Position numbers and translations under genes: made by a program. 64,000 nucleotides of DNA from an uncultured Bacteroidales bacterium (GTDB lineage Bacteria > Bacteroidota > Bacteroidia > Bacteroidales > Bacteroidaceae): NCBI GenBank assembly GCA_937995875.1, contig CALKIW010000120.1, positions 9,164 to 73,163 of the forward strand. Reading direction: 5' to 3'. Of the stretch, positions 6,942-15,351 are shown in pieces; the first letter of the stretch is position 1; each line of letters begins with the position of its first letter. Below the pieces are notes generated by a model. That model had not been told where the DNA came from. It worked only from the letters and a program-made list of their open reading frames with translations, and did no database searches.

Positions 6942-8003
6942 ATGAAGATATTAGTTGTCAATCCCGGCTCTACTTCGACCAAGATAGCTGTCTATAAAGA
7001 CAGCACCCAAATATACTCCACGAACATTCATCACCCCAACGAACAGTTGGCAAGGTTTGACGACGTACACGACCAATATGATTTTCGTCGGGAACTGGTG
7101 CTCGAAGAACTGCGCAAAAATGACATTCCGGTCGCTTTTGACGCAATTATCGGACGGGGAGGCATAGGCAAACCCGTTTCCGGCGGTGCTTATGACATCA
7201 ACGAACAGATGATTCACGACAACCTCACGGGGCTGTTTCATCACGCGTGCAACCTGGGATGTAAGATCGCCTACGATATTGCCAAAACGATTCCCGATTG
7301 CCGGGCACTCATCGCGGAGCCGGGTGTGGTGGACGAGATGACGCCTGTGGCACATGTTACGGGCCGCCCGGAGATGAAGCGTTCGTGCGTTTGGCACGCG
7401 CTCAATCAGCGCGCCGTAGCCAAACGGTTTGCAAAGGAGACAGGACGCGCTTATGAAGACTTGAATCTCATTATCTGTCACATGGGAGGCGGCATCTCGA
7501 TTGCGGCCCACGATCATGGCAGGGCTGTGGATGTGAACGATGCCATCAATGGCGAAGGGCCCTTCAGCACGGAGCGTTCGGGATCGTTTCCGAGTTCGAG
7601 GATTGTCAGACTGTGTTTCAGTGGTAAGTACACCGAACAGCAGTTGCTGAAGATGATTACCGGGCAGGGAGGCGTGACAGCCCATCTGGGCACGAATGAT
7701 ATGCGGGAAGTAATGCGGCGCATCAATGACGGCGACGATTATGCCCGATTGGTGTTGGATGGCATGGCCTATAATATTGCCAAATGGATTTGCGCGCTCG
7801 GAGCCACGTTTTGCGGTCGGGTTGATGCGATTCTGCTCACGGGCGGAGTGGCACATTCTGAAAAAATTATAAGCATGATACGCCGCAGGGTTGAGTTCTT
7901 GGCACCCGTGCATTGTTATTCCGGAGAAAACGAGATGGAGGCGTTGGCAGCAGCAGCTCTTGCCGTGTTGCGGGGAGAGATGAAAGCGCAACAATATATA
8001 TAA
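6942..8003 (+). CDS. buk: Butyrate kinase
   Basis: The protein has 353 residues and belongs to the acetate/butyrate kinase (ASKHA) family; the length matches Buk (about 355) rather than acetate kinase (about 400). It makes butyrate and ATP from butyryl-phosphate. Seen: the phosphate-1 motif ILVVNPGSTSTKIAVY at the N-terminus, IIGRGGIGKPVSGGAY, the adenosine/phosphate-2 region IICHMGGGISIAAHDHGR, NGEGPFSTERSG, and the C-terminal ILLTGGVAHSE loop. It forms an operon with ptb. The ptb-buk pair gives substrate-level ATP from acyl-CoA. The acyl group could be butyryl, or isobutyryl/isovaleryl from amino acid breakdown; the sequence does not decide. Structured, gene-free DNA follows its stop. Confidence 0.94.
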   Translation: MKILVVNPGSTSTKIAVYKDSTQIYSTNIHHPNEQLARFDDVHDQYDFRRELVLEELRKNDIPVAFDAIIGRGGIGKPVSGGAYDINEQMIHDNLTGLFHHACNLGCKIAYDIAKTIPDCRALIAEPGVVDEMTPVAHVTGRPEMKRSCVWHALNQRAVAKRFAKETGRAYEDLNLIICHMGGGISIAAHDHGRAVDVNDAINGEGPFSTERSGSFPSSRIVRLCFSGKYTEQQLLKMITGQGGVTAHLGTNDMREVMRRINDGDDYARLVLDGMAYNIAKWICALGATFCGRVDAILLTGGVAHSEKIISMIRRRVEFLAPVHCYSGENEMEALAAAALAVLRGEMKAQQYI

Positions 8004-8006
8004 GGT

Positions 8007-8104
8007 GGAGCGTTGGTTGGGGTTGTCGATCTGTGCGACAGACGGCCTCAAGGCTCGCCGACAACTCCGAGACAAGTTTCGTAAACAGCCGACAGACACG
8101 CTCC
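8007..8104 (+). other. Nested stem-loop structure in the buk 3' region; remainder of 8004-8331 gene-free
   Basis: An outer stem GGAGCGT (8007-8013) pairs with ACGCTCC (8098-8104). Inside it GGGGTTGTCG (8019-8028) pairs with CGACAACTCC (8059-8068) with one G-T pair, and a small CCT/AGG hairpin sits within. There is no T tract, so it is not a standard terminator. The rest of 8004-8331 shows short ORFs without family features and the promoter of the next gene. Confidence 0.4.
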
Positions 8105-8263
8105 GCTATAATCGACGCAAACCTTCAGAGGTATTCGGAGAACGGACGGCGGTGCGGGAGTCGAGCTGTGCTGAAATGCTGATCATGGCACGGATGGATA
8201 TGAACACAGTGACATTGTGCGGCAGAAATAATGAGAAGGTAGTTCAAAACGTGTGTCGATTTC

Positions 8264-8294
8264 TTGGAGTAGTACAATAATTTTACTAACTTTG
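8264..8294 (+). promoter_or_regulatory. Promoter of the P-loop/CYTH-deoxynucleoside kinase unit
   Basis: TTG (8264-8266), a 20-nt spacer, then TAACTTTG (8287-8294): both boxes and spacing fit the Bacteroidota consensus. The first gene starts at 8332. Confidence 0.75.
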
Positions 8295-8331
8295 CCTTTG
8301 AATGTTAACGTAAGTCATGACACGCTGACAG

Positions 8332-9435
8332 ATGAAAGATATAAAAAAAATAGTTCTTACCGGCGGCCCATGTGCGGGAAAGACTACCGCGCTGGTAAAG
8401 ATCATAGAGCATTTTTCAAGTCTCGGATTCAAGGTTTTCACCATCCCTGAAGTGCCCACGCTCTTTTTACAGTCTGGTATGGACTATCTTACGCCCAACC
8501 TTAACTTCTTCTACGAAGGAGAGAAAGCTACACTTGAAATCCAGCTTCAGCTTGAAGACAAGTTTATGAAGATGGCCGAGCAGGTGGAAGAACCTGCTGT
8601 AGTGGTGTGCGATCGCGGCTCTATGGATATTTCGGCTTATCTCAAACCGGAGATGTGGAAAGAGATAACCGGTCGAGTGGGCATCACACCGCAGCAGCTC
8701 ATCGACCGCTACGATGCAGTGTTACATCTGGTTTCGGCAGCCGATGGTGCGGAGCAATTCTACACCACGAGCACCAATGCACACCGTCAGGAACAGAAAA
8801 ACGAAGAAGGATTGCGCATTGCTCGCGAACTCGATAAGAAGGTAATCCATGCTTGGAGCAGTCATCCGCATTTGCGGGTAATCAACAACCACGACGATTT
8901 CGACACTAAACTCAACCGTGTGTTGAGGGAAATTTCGAACGTGCTCGGCCTTCCTCAGCCCATCACAGAGGAGCGTAAATACGTCGTTGAGGTTGTGGGC
9001 GAAGTGCCGTCGGCCATCGACAGCGATATTCTTCAGACCTATCTGGTTTCAGATCCCGATAGTGAAGTGAGGCTGCGTAGGCGCAGTTGGGCCAATGGAA
9101 ATCAAGTCAATGTTCACACCATAAAGAAGACTATCAACGGGAAGGAGCAGGTGGAGACCGAGCGACAAGTGAGCAATGCGCTTTACGAATCGTTGTTGTC
9201 GCAGGCTGATCCCTATCGCAGGCCAATCCGAAAAAAGCGTTGCAGCTTCATCTGGAAAGGACAATATTTCGAACTCGACAGTTATCTCGACCAGCTGGAG
9301 GGAACGGTTATCTTGGAAACTAAAGGCATCGACAGCACCGAAGATGTGAATTTCCCACCGTTTATCAAGGTTGTGAAAGACATCACGGGCAACCGTAACT
9401 ATTATAATTATAACTTGGCATTGAGAAAAGCATAG
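8332..9435 (+). CDS. P-loop NTPase fused to a CYTH domain (TTD14-like)
   Basis: The protein has 367 residues in two domains. Residues 1-205 form a NadR/kinase-like P-loop domain with Walker A GGPCAGKTTAL near residue 11 and a VVCDRGSMD acidic loop. Residues about 215-365 look like a CYTH triphosphate-tunnel domain: ERKYVVEVV, then EVRLRRR, HTIKK, ETERQVS, a basic FIWKGQYFELDSY strand and LETKG, all charged residues expected inside such a tunnel. The same pair of domains occurs in eukaryotic TTD14 (TRPL translocation defect protein 14), which binds GTP; bacterial relatives are uncharacterised as far as I know. Its stop codon is 1 base before the first deoxynucleoside kinase gene, so a role in nucleotide or polyphosphate metabolism is possible (inference). 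It could equally be a regulatory NTPase. Confidence 0.75.
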   Translation: MKDIKKIVLTGGPCAGKTTALVKIIEHFSSLGFKVFTIPEVPTLFLQSGMDYLTPNLNFFYEGEKATLEIQLQLEDKFMKMAEQVEEPAVVVCDRGSMDISAYLKPEMWKEITGRVGITPQQLIDRYDAVLHLVSAADGAEQFYTTSTNAHRQEQKNEEGLRIARELDKKVIHAWSSHPHLRVINNHDDFDTKLNRVLREISNVLGLPQPITEERKYVVEVVGEVPSAIDSDILQTYLVSDPDSEVRLRRRSWANGNQVNVHTIKKTINGKEQVETERQVSNALYESLLSQADPYRRPIRKKRCSFIWKGQYFELDSYLDQLEGTVILETKGIDSTEDVNFPPFIKVVKDITGNRNYYNYNLALRKA

Positions 9436-9436
9436 T

Positions 9437-10084
9437 ATGCACATCGTAATAGCAGGAAATATCGGAAGTGGCAAGACCACGCTCACCAAAATGCTCGTGC
9501 GTCATTACGGCTGGGAGCCACGTATGGAGAGCGTGATAGAGAATCCTTATTTGAAAGACTATTATAGCGACATGGAGCGATGGTCTCTCAATTTAGAGGT
9601 GTATTTCCTGAAAGAACGCTTCCGCGATCTCCTTGACATCGCTAAGGCCAAGACCACTATCGTACAAGACCGCTCTATCTTTGAGGGTGTGTATATATTC
9701 GCAGCCAACAACCATGACATGGGAAACATGAGCGATCGAGACTTCAATACCTATATGGGATTGTTCGATTCGATGATGATGATCGCCCGGAAACCGGATC
9801 TGATGGTGTATTTGCGGTCTTCGGTGCCACACTTAGTGGACCACATCCACAAGCGGGGGCGAGACTATGAACAGAATATCCAGCTCGACTATCTGAACAA
9901 TCTCAACACCCGTTATGAAGACTTTATCAACAATAAATATAAAGGACGCGTGCTCACCATTGATGCAGACAATCTCGATTTCCTCTATTCGAGAGCCGAT
10001 TTTGCCTTTATCATTAAGCAGATAGATGCACAGCTGGCTGACATACAGAATATTGACAATTCGCTGTTTAGCACAGTCCGATAA
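9437..10084 (+). CDS. Deoxynucleoside kinase, first of a tandem pair
   Basis: The protein has 215 residues and belongs to the deoxynucleoside kinase (dAK/dGK/dCK) family, which phosphorylates salvaged deoxynucleosides using ATP. Seen: P-loop GNIGSGKTTLTKML at residues 6-19, substrate-site residues in ENPYLKDYYSDMERWSLNLEVYFL, the DRS motif (IVQDRSIFEGVYIF), and the basic lid (HIHKRGRDYEQNIQ). The length is normal. It starts 1 base after the preceding gene's stop, so translation is probably coupled. The second copy begins 40 bases downstream. In lactobacilli, tandem genes of this family form a heterodimer with different base specificity; the same may hold here, but which nucleoside each uses cannot be read from the sequence with confidence. 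Confidence 0.9.
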   Translation: MHIVIAGNIGSGKTTLTKMLVRHYGWEPRMESVIENPYLKDYYSDMERWSLNLEVYFLKERFRDLLDIAKAKTTIVQDRSIFEGVYIFAANNHDMGNMSDRDFNTYMGLFDSMMMIARKPDLMVYLRSSVPHLVDHIHKRGRDYEQNIQLDYLNNLNTRYEDFINNKYKGRVLTIDADNLDFLYSRADFAFIIKQIDAQLADIQNIDNSLFSTVR

Positions 10085-10124
10085 CGCTTTTATTACTAAT
10101 TCTCCATCATCTAACATATCAATC

Positions 10125-10751
10125 ATGCACATTGCAATCGCAGGAAACATCGGAAGTGGTAAGACTACACTCACCAAAATGCTGGCCAACCGCTATGGAT
10201 GGATACCCAGATTTGAGCCGGTAGACAACAACCCCTATCTCGACGACTTCTATAAGGACATGAATCGGTGGTCGTTCAATCTACAAGTTTATTTTCTCAA
10301 TAAGCGTTTCAAGGAGGTAGTGGACATTGCCAACAGTCCGGAAACATTCATCCAAGACCGTACCATCTTCGAGGATGCACGCATCTTTGCCCCCAATCTT
10401 CATGAGCAGGGCTATATGAGCGACCGTGACTTTGCCAACTATTCAGACTTATTCGACTTGATGATGTCGCTTGTGAAGTTGCCGCAACTGATGATTTATA
10501 TCCGCTCGTCTATTCCAACCCTTGTGGAGCATATTGAAAAGCGAGGACGCTCCTTTGAGCAAAGCATTCGCATTGATTATCTCACAGGATTGCAGAAACG
10601 CTATGAAGACTGGATAGCAGGCTATAAAGGCGATCTGATCATTATCGACGGCGACAATCTCAGTTTTGAGGACACGCCCGAAGACTTCCGTAAGGTGACC
10701 GACATGATTGATGCCAGCCTCTACGGACTCTTTCCTATGGACGACAAATAG
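10125..10751 (+). CDS. Deoxynucleoside kinase, second of a tandem pair
   Basis: The protein has 208 residues from the ATG at 10125 (MHIAIAGNIGSGKTTL), chosen because it aligns exactly with the start of the preceding paralogue; the ORF could be extended upstream without similarity. Seen: P-loop GNIGSGKTTLTKML, DNNPYLDDFYKDMNRWSFNL, the DRT motif (FIQDRTIFEDARIF) and the lid HIEKRGRSFEQSIR. It is clearly a diverged duplicate of the upstream kinase, with differences at substrate-site positions (PVDNN here against SVIEN there, and DRT against DRS). That suggests different base preference or a heterodimer partner. There is no promoter in the 40-bp gap. Confidence 0.9.
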   Translation: MHIAIAGNIGSGKTTLTKMLANRYGWIPRFEPVDNNPYLDDFYKDMNRWSFNLQVYFLNKRFKEVVDIANSPETFIQDRTIFEDARIFAPNLHEQGYMSDRDFANYSDLFDLMMSLVKLPQLMIYIRSSIPTLVEHIEKRGRSFEQSIRIDYLTGLQKRYEDWIAGYKGDLIIIDGDNLSFEDTPEDFRKVTDMIDASLYGLFPMDDK

Positions 10752-10895
10752 AAATGGGATAAAGTCTCCCTACAGAAACCTTCGCCGCTTCCCTGACGTA
10801 GCATCGGAATGTCGCTCCCATCCTGTTGCCCTTTTATTGAAGCGTGTTGTTTGGACGACAGTATTATTATCACAAGACATAAAAACACAAGAATC

Positions 10896-12065
10896 ATGAC
10901 GGAAACAAAGGAAATCAAGACCCCAAGCATCAATCTCCTGATGACGGGAAAAGACGCGGGCCGTGACGTGATGGTCATCGGACTGAAAGAATCCTATCGC
11001 GACAAGCTGCAATATCAGCGTTCGCTGAAGCGGGAGTATGCTCAGTGTCGTGAGTTAAAACACCCCAACATCTTGGAGATAATCGAAGAAAGAGACGACG
11101 ATCAATACGGACTTTGCCTTGTGATGGAATGGGAATCGGCCCGAACATTGACCGAATATATACAGGAATCTCATAGCGAGGAAGAAAAAAAGAGCATTAT
11201 CCGTCAGCTTGCCGATGCGCTGAGTTTCCTGCATCAGAATGGAAGGGTGCATGGAGCCCTTAATCCCGACTGTATCTTTGTTACCCATCAGGGCGACCGT
11301 GTGAAGCTGCTCAACTTCCGCATACGCTATGCCGACCAGATGCACGAGCCTATTGCTTCCTTGAAATTTCGTGCGCCGGAGGCCAAAGACGGTACGGTGG
11401 CACTCGATGCCCGCACAGATGTGTTTTCTTTGGGAATGATTTTAAAGGAGATGGGCTTTGGGAGTGATTACGAAGAAGTTGTCTCTGTCAGCAGCAACTT
11501 TGCCCGAAACGACCGCTATCCGGACGTAGAGACCTTTCTCGATGCGTTTGAACATCGCCGCTATACACGCAGAAGCAGTGGTAGTGATGGTGGAAACGGT
11601 GCTGGCAACAAGCGTGCGGCCATGCTCATCGCAACCATCGTGGGGCTTGTTGTGGTTGCCGCGCTGTTGTATTTCAACAGAAACAGTGGTGTCCCGGAAG
11701 CCGAACAGCCTGTGGCTGAAATGGTGGATTCTACACAAACCGATGCCATACAGGAGAACAATGCAGCCGAACAAACCAGTCAATCGGCAGCAAATGACCA
11801 ACCGCAGGACACGAATTCAAAATCGGCAACTGTGAGTGGGAATTATTCGGACGACCTTGCATTCCTCAACGAATTGGTGCCACAGATGCACATCGACCTT
11901 GATAAAATCTATGCTTCGGGTGGCGACAACGCAGCTATCCATGCTAAAGTGGCAAGGTATTACAGGGGATTGAGAAAGGCGTTGGGCAATAAGACCGATG
12001 CCCAGTTTGCCGCTTACGACAAGGAGTTTGCAGATTATGTAAACAAGAAAAATGCCGGGCAATAA
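10896..12065 (+). CDS. Membrane-anchored pseudokinase
   Basis: The protein has 389 residues from the ATG at 10896. Residues about 20-222 have a eukaryotic-type protein kinase fold: EYAQCRELKHPNILEIIEE, the hinge LCLVMEWESARTL, RQLADALSFLHQNG, an APE-like RAPEA, and DVFSLG (helix F). The catalytic residues are lost. The HRD motif is HGA at 119-121 and its Lys and Asn positions are also changed (HGALNPDCIF); DFG is NFR at 140-142; and there is no glycine-rich loop. It is therefore probably inactive and acts by binding. A single transmembrane segment lies at about 241-261, followed by an acidic, Gln/Ser-rich linker and a small predicted periplasmic domain (about 320-389). It sits 144 bases after the second kinase gene and 43 bases before an outer-membrane protein gene. 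Confidence 0.75.
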   Translation: MTETKEIKTPSINLLMTGKDAGRDVMVIGLKESYRDKLQYQRSLKREYAQCRELKHPNILEIIEERDDDQYGLCLVMEWESARTLTEYIQESHSEEEKKSIIRQLADALSFLHQNGRVHGALNPDCIFVTHQGDRVKLLNFRIRYADQMHEPIASLKFRAPEAKDGTVALDARTDVFSLGMILKEMGFGSDYEEVVSVSSNFARNDRYPDVETFLDAFEHRRYTRRSSGSDGGNGAGNKRAAMLIATIVGLVVVAALLYFNRNSGVPEAEQPVAEMVDSTQTDAIQENNAAEQTSQSAANDQPQDTNSKSATVSGNYSDDLAFLNELVPQMHIDLDKIYASGGDNAAIHAKVARYYRGLRKALGNKTDAQFAAYDKEFADYVNKKNAGQ

Positions 12066-12108
12066 TCCTTGTCGTTCTAACTTGTCATCCTATTTTTGTT
12101 TTTCATCT

Positions 12109-14595
12109 ATGAACTTACCCCGTTTGTTCATCGTCTTGGCCGTTTTGGTCATGCAATATGCCGTTCCCCTCTCGGCTCAAATCGAGCAACCGGAAGGCCG
12201 CAGGCTCACAAATATCGCAGTAGGACTTAATCAGCAGCGCGATTCTGCTTTGTACAGCAAGTTCAACATAGGGCTTCTGTCTGAGGTCGATACGCTACGG
12301 GGAATGCAGTTAGGACTGTTTTACGGTGGAATTCGTGGCGATGCACGCGGGTTTATGCTTGCCGGCGTGACCAATGCAACCCATGCCATGCAAGGCGTGC
12401 AGCTCAGCGGATTCAGCAATTCGGTGTTCACCCCGATGCGTGGCCTGCAAATTAGTGGGCTTAACAATATCGCTATGGGGGTGAAGAAAGGCATGCAGTT
12501 ATCGATGGCGGCAAATATCAGCTCTGGTTATATGCGTGGTATTCAGTTGGCGACCTACAACTATGCCGACACGCTCAACGGCTCACAGATAGGAGTTTTT
12601 AATGCGGCGCTGAGCCATCCTAAGGGTGTTCAGATTGGTATAATCAATTATACCAGAGACACCATTGCCAACAAGATAGGACTGATCAACATAAACCCCA
12701 AGACGCGCATTGACCTGCTCACGTTCGCCGGAAACTCTTCCAAGCTCAATATGGCACTTCGTTTCCGCAACCGCAGCACATACAACATCTTTGGAGTGGG
12801 TACACACTATATGGGGTTCGACGAAGATTTCTCCGGCTCTATCTATTATCGCATAGGTCAATATTTCAGGTTATCACCCCGATGGTCTGTCAGTGGCGAC
12901 TTGGGTTTTCATCATGTAGAGACGTTTAAGAAAAACTCCGCCGACGGCCCCAAACGTCTGTATTCCCTACAGGGGCTTCTCAATGTCGATTATCAAATCA
13001 ACCCTACAGTGGGAGCCTTTGTGTCTGCCGGCTATGGAACGACACGTTTTTATGGCTCTCACCATAATTACAGAACACGCCCAATCTTGCAGGCAGGACT
13101 GAGCTTCAGGTATCACCACAATATTCGGAAGGAGCAGCTGTGGCAGGCAGAACGCGAGCGCGACATGGAATACTATTTGGCTAAGCTGAGCGAAACTCCC
13201 GACAGCCAACTCTACCGTTTCACCGATTCCGACTATAGAGAGCGGCGGTGGTGGCGTGCGGCCGGACTGACAACGGGCATCAATCTTCTGGTGCATGGTT
13301 TCGATCGGTATGTGTTGAACGAAGACTTTGCCAAGGTGCATTTTAAAGACATTGGACATAACTTCCGCCATGCCTTCGTTTGGGATAACGACCAGTTCTC
13401 TACCAATCTTTTTGCGCATCCCTATCATGGCAGTCTCTACTTCAATGCCGCCCGAAGTAACGGACTCAACTTCTGGCAGAGCACACCCTACGCGCTTGGC
13501 GGAAGTTTGATGTGGGAATTTTTTGGCGAAGTGGAGCCTCCGGCCATCAACGACGTCTTTGCGACTACGTTTGGCGGTATAGCACTCGGAGAGGTGACGC
13601 ATCGCATTTCCGCCCTGATCCTGAACGACCGCAGTCGGGGATTTCGCCGCTTCCTGCGCGAGGCGGCAGCAACGCTCGTCGATCCGATGCGCGGACTCAC
13701 ACGTATGATAGACGGCGATGCATGGGATGTTCGCGAGAACAAATATCTCTATCATGATTTCAGTCGCATTCCCGTTGAGTTCACCATGGCGTTGGGCAGT
13801 AGGTATTTGGCCGACGACGGCGCACTCTTTCGGGGAGAAGGTCAGCCCTATCTCACGTTCAGTCTGGAATATGGAGATGCTTTTGAGGAGGAGAATACAA
13901 AACCCTACGACTATTTCACGTTAAATGCCACGTTCGGTTTTACGGGCAACCAGCCACTGTTCAATTCCATCCACCTCATGGGCCGTTTATGGAGCAGCGT
14001 CGTGTATAGCGGGAAACAGGGGCAGACGCTCATCGGACTATTCCAGCATTTCAATTATTACGATTCCGAGCCGGTGAAAAACGGCAGCGACATCACGCCT
14101 TATCGCATTTCGGAGGCGGCTGCTTTCGGACCGGGCATTATTTGGCAGTTCCCTCATGTTAGCAATCTTTCGCGTCTGGAACATCGCATATTTGCCGACT
14201 TGATATTGCTGGGAGGCACCAAAAGCGATTATTACAACATCATCGATCGCGACTACAATATGGGGTCGGGATTTAGTTTCAAGTCGAACACGTTGATGCA
14301 GTTTCCCCATTTGGGACGCTTTGCGCTCAACATAGACTATTACAGCATCTTTACGTGGAAGGGCTACGAGGGCAAAGATCTGGCCACGATCGACCCCCTG
14401 TATCTCAATGCGCAGGGTGATCGCGGCAGCGCTTCACTGTTGGTCATCAACCCCAACTTCTTGTTTCACTTGAAAAACAACTTCGGTATAGAGCTTTCTG
14501 CCAATTACTATGCCCGCCACACACGTTACAAATATCACAACAATGTGCGTGCCCGAACGTTCGAGGTGAGGGGCGGACTGGTATATCGTTTCTAA
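12109..14595 (+). CDS. Outer-membrane beta-barrel-like protein with GxQxG repeats and a DUF3943-type domain
   Basis: The protein has 828 residues from the ATG at 12109, chosen because it gives a signal peptide (MNLPRLFIVLAVLVMQYAVP, cut after LSA). Residues about 65-181 hold eight repeats of roughly 20 residues built on a G-[MVLIS]-Q-[LI]-[GSA] core (GMQLG, GVQLSG, GLQISG, GMQLSM, GIQLAT, GSQIGV, GVQIGI), a pattern expected for a stacked beta structure. A mid region resembles barrel strands. Residues about 400-560 (HPYHGSLYFNAARSNG, then EVTHRISALILND and RGLTRMIDGDAWD) match what I know of DUF3943. The C-terminus ends with alternating residues and a final Phe (VYRF), typical of outer-membrane barrels. 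The function is unknown. It follows the pseudokinase gene by 43 bases. Confidence 0.65.
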   Translation: MNLPRLFIVLAVLVMQYAVPLSAQIEQPEGRRLTNIAVGLNQQRDSALYSKFNIGLLSEVDTLRGMQLGLFYGGIRGDARGFMLAGVTNATHAMQGVQLSGFSNSVFTPMRGLQISGLNNIAMGVKKGMQLSMAANISSGYMRGIQLATYNYADTLNGSQIGVFNAALSHPKGVQIGIINYTRDTIANKIGLININPKTRIDLLTFAGNSSKLNMALRFRNRSTYNIFGVGTHYMGFDEDFSGSIYYRIGQYFRLSPRWSVSGDLGFHHVETFKKNSADGPKRLYSLQGLLNVDYQINPTVGAFVSAGYGTTRFYGSHHNYRTRPILQAGLSFRYHHNIRKEQLWQAERERDMEYYLAKLSETPDSQLYRFTDSDYRERRWWRAAGLTTGINLLVHGFDRYVLNEDFAKVHFKDIGHNFRHAFVWDNDQFSTNLFAHPYHGSLYFNAARSNGLNFWQSTPYALGGSLMWEFFGEVEPPAINDVFATTFGGIALGEVTHRISALILNDRSRGFRRFLREAAATLVDPMRGLTRMIDGDAWDVRENKYLYHDFSRIPVEFTMALGSRYLADDGALFRGEGQPYLTFSLEYGDAFEEENTKPYDYFTLNATFGFTGNQPLFNSIHLMGRLWSSVVYSGKQGQTLIGLFQHFNYYDSEPVKNGSDITPYRISEAAAFGPGIIWQFPHVSNLSRLEHRIFADLILLGGTKSDYYNIIDRDYNMGSGFSFKSNTLMQFPHLGRFALNIDYYSIFTWKGYEGKDLATIDPLYLNAQGDRGSASLLVINPNFLFHLKNNFGIELSANYYARHTRYKYHNNVRARTFEVRGGLVYRF

Positions 14596-14657
14596 AACGA
14601 TGCAAGGTTTTGCCGTTTGTTTAATTTATAGGGTGAACCAAACTTTATATTGAAGCA

Positions 14658-15275
14658 ATGAAACAGCAACTCAAATCTTTCTTTTTGCTTACGGCGGCTG
14701 TGGTGATGTTTGCCTTGTTGTATTCCTGCCAGGATGACGATGACTAAAGACCTGTCATCGATCCGACGATACCATACGTCACTATGTCGGCCGACGGAGT
14801 GCCCGAAATTTTCAATCCGACTGGGATGAGCAGGGAACTTTTCAACGCTATCATTGTCGGGCGGGGATGGTATCATGAGGTGTCTCATGAAATCAAACCC
14901 GACGGAGTGGTGAATATGACCGACTTCTATCATAACATGATCGGTATGTCTCCATCGCATTATTATTTTGATGCCGATTCGGTTACGGTGTTCAGTTATC
15001 ATGATTCGCAGGGCTACATGAATGGTGGACGTGGCTTCGTGCGCAGTGCATATACATACAACGAGGCCGATCAGGGCATCTATGTGCAGGGTAGGCGGAT
15101 ATTGCAGATTAAACCCATTGAGACGGAAAACTGCAAATATCTGATGACCGTCAAATGGACTGCCATGCGCTCAGATGATACGCGGGTATATACTCTGGAT
15201 ATTCTCAGACGTATGACAGCTAAGGAGTTGGAAAAGACAAGGCGCACCTACAGCGCCAATTTTACAAAGCGATGA
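14658..15275 (+). pseudogene. Lipoprotein gene interrupted by one in-frame TAA
   Basis: From the ATG at 14658 the frame reads a signal peptide with lipobox (MFALLYSC), then Q and four Asp residues, then TAA at 14745-14747. The same frame resumes at once (RPVIDPTIPYVTMSADGVP) and stays open for another 175 codons to 15275, with no shift. The downstream part reads as a normal secreted protein (HNMIGMSPSHYYFDADSV, then KYLMTVKWTAMRSDDTRVY). Without the stop it would be a 205-residue lipoprotein. One base change explains it: a recent nonsense mutation, a sequencing error or, less likely, readthrough. The nearest internal start is the ATG at 14784, which would lack a signal peptide. It is the last gene of the 8.3-15.3 kb run. 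I do not recognise the family. Confidence 0.75.
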
Positions 15276-15351
15276 GATAAGCACCCCCCTTTTTAGAGGG
15301 CGCACAGCGGACAATGGGTGACAGTCTGCTTTATCGGTTATTTTTCTTGAC

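Noticed and set aside
8005..8280. Overlapping ORFs after buk (7913-8182, 8005-8280)
   Set aside because: Arg/Ser/Cys-rich products with no motifs, in the structured 3' region and over the next promoter.
9430..10130. Promoter or frameshift between the two deoxynucleoside kinase genes
   Set aside because: Both frames are complete with their own P-loops, and the 40-bp gap has no TAnnTTTG box.
14784..15275. Independent 163-residue gene starting at the internal ATG
   Set aside because: The same frame upstream carries a perfect lipoprotein signal interrupted only by one TAA, so a broken longer gene is the simpler reading.
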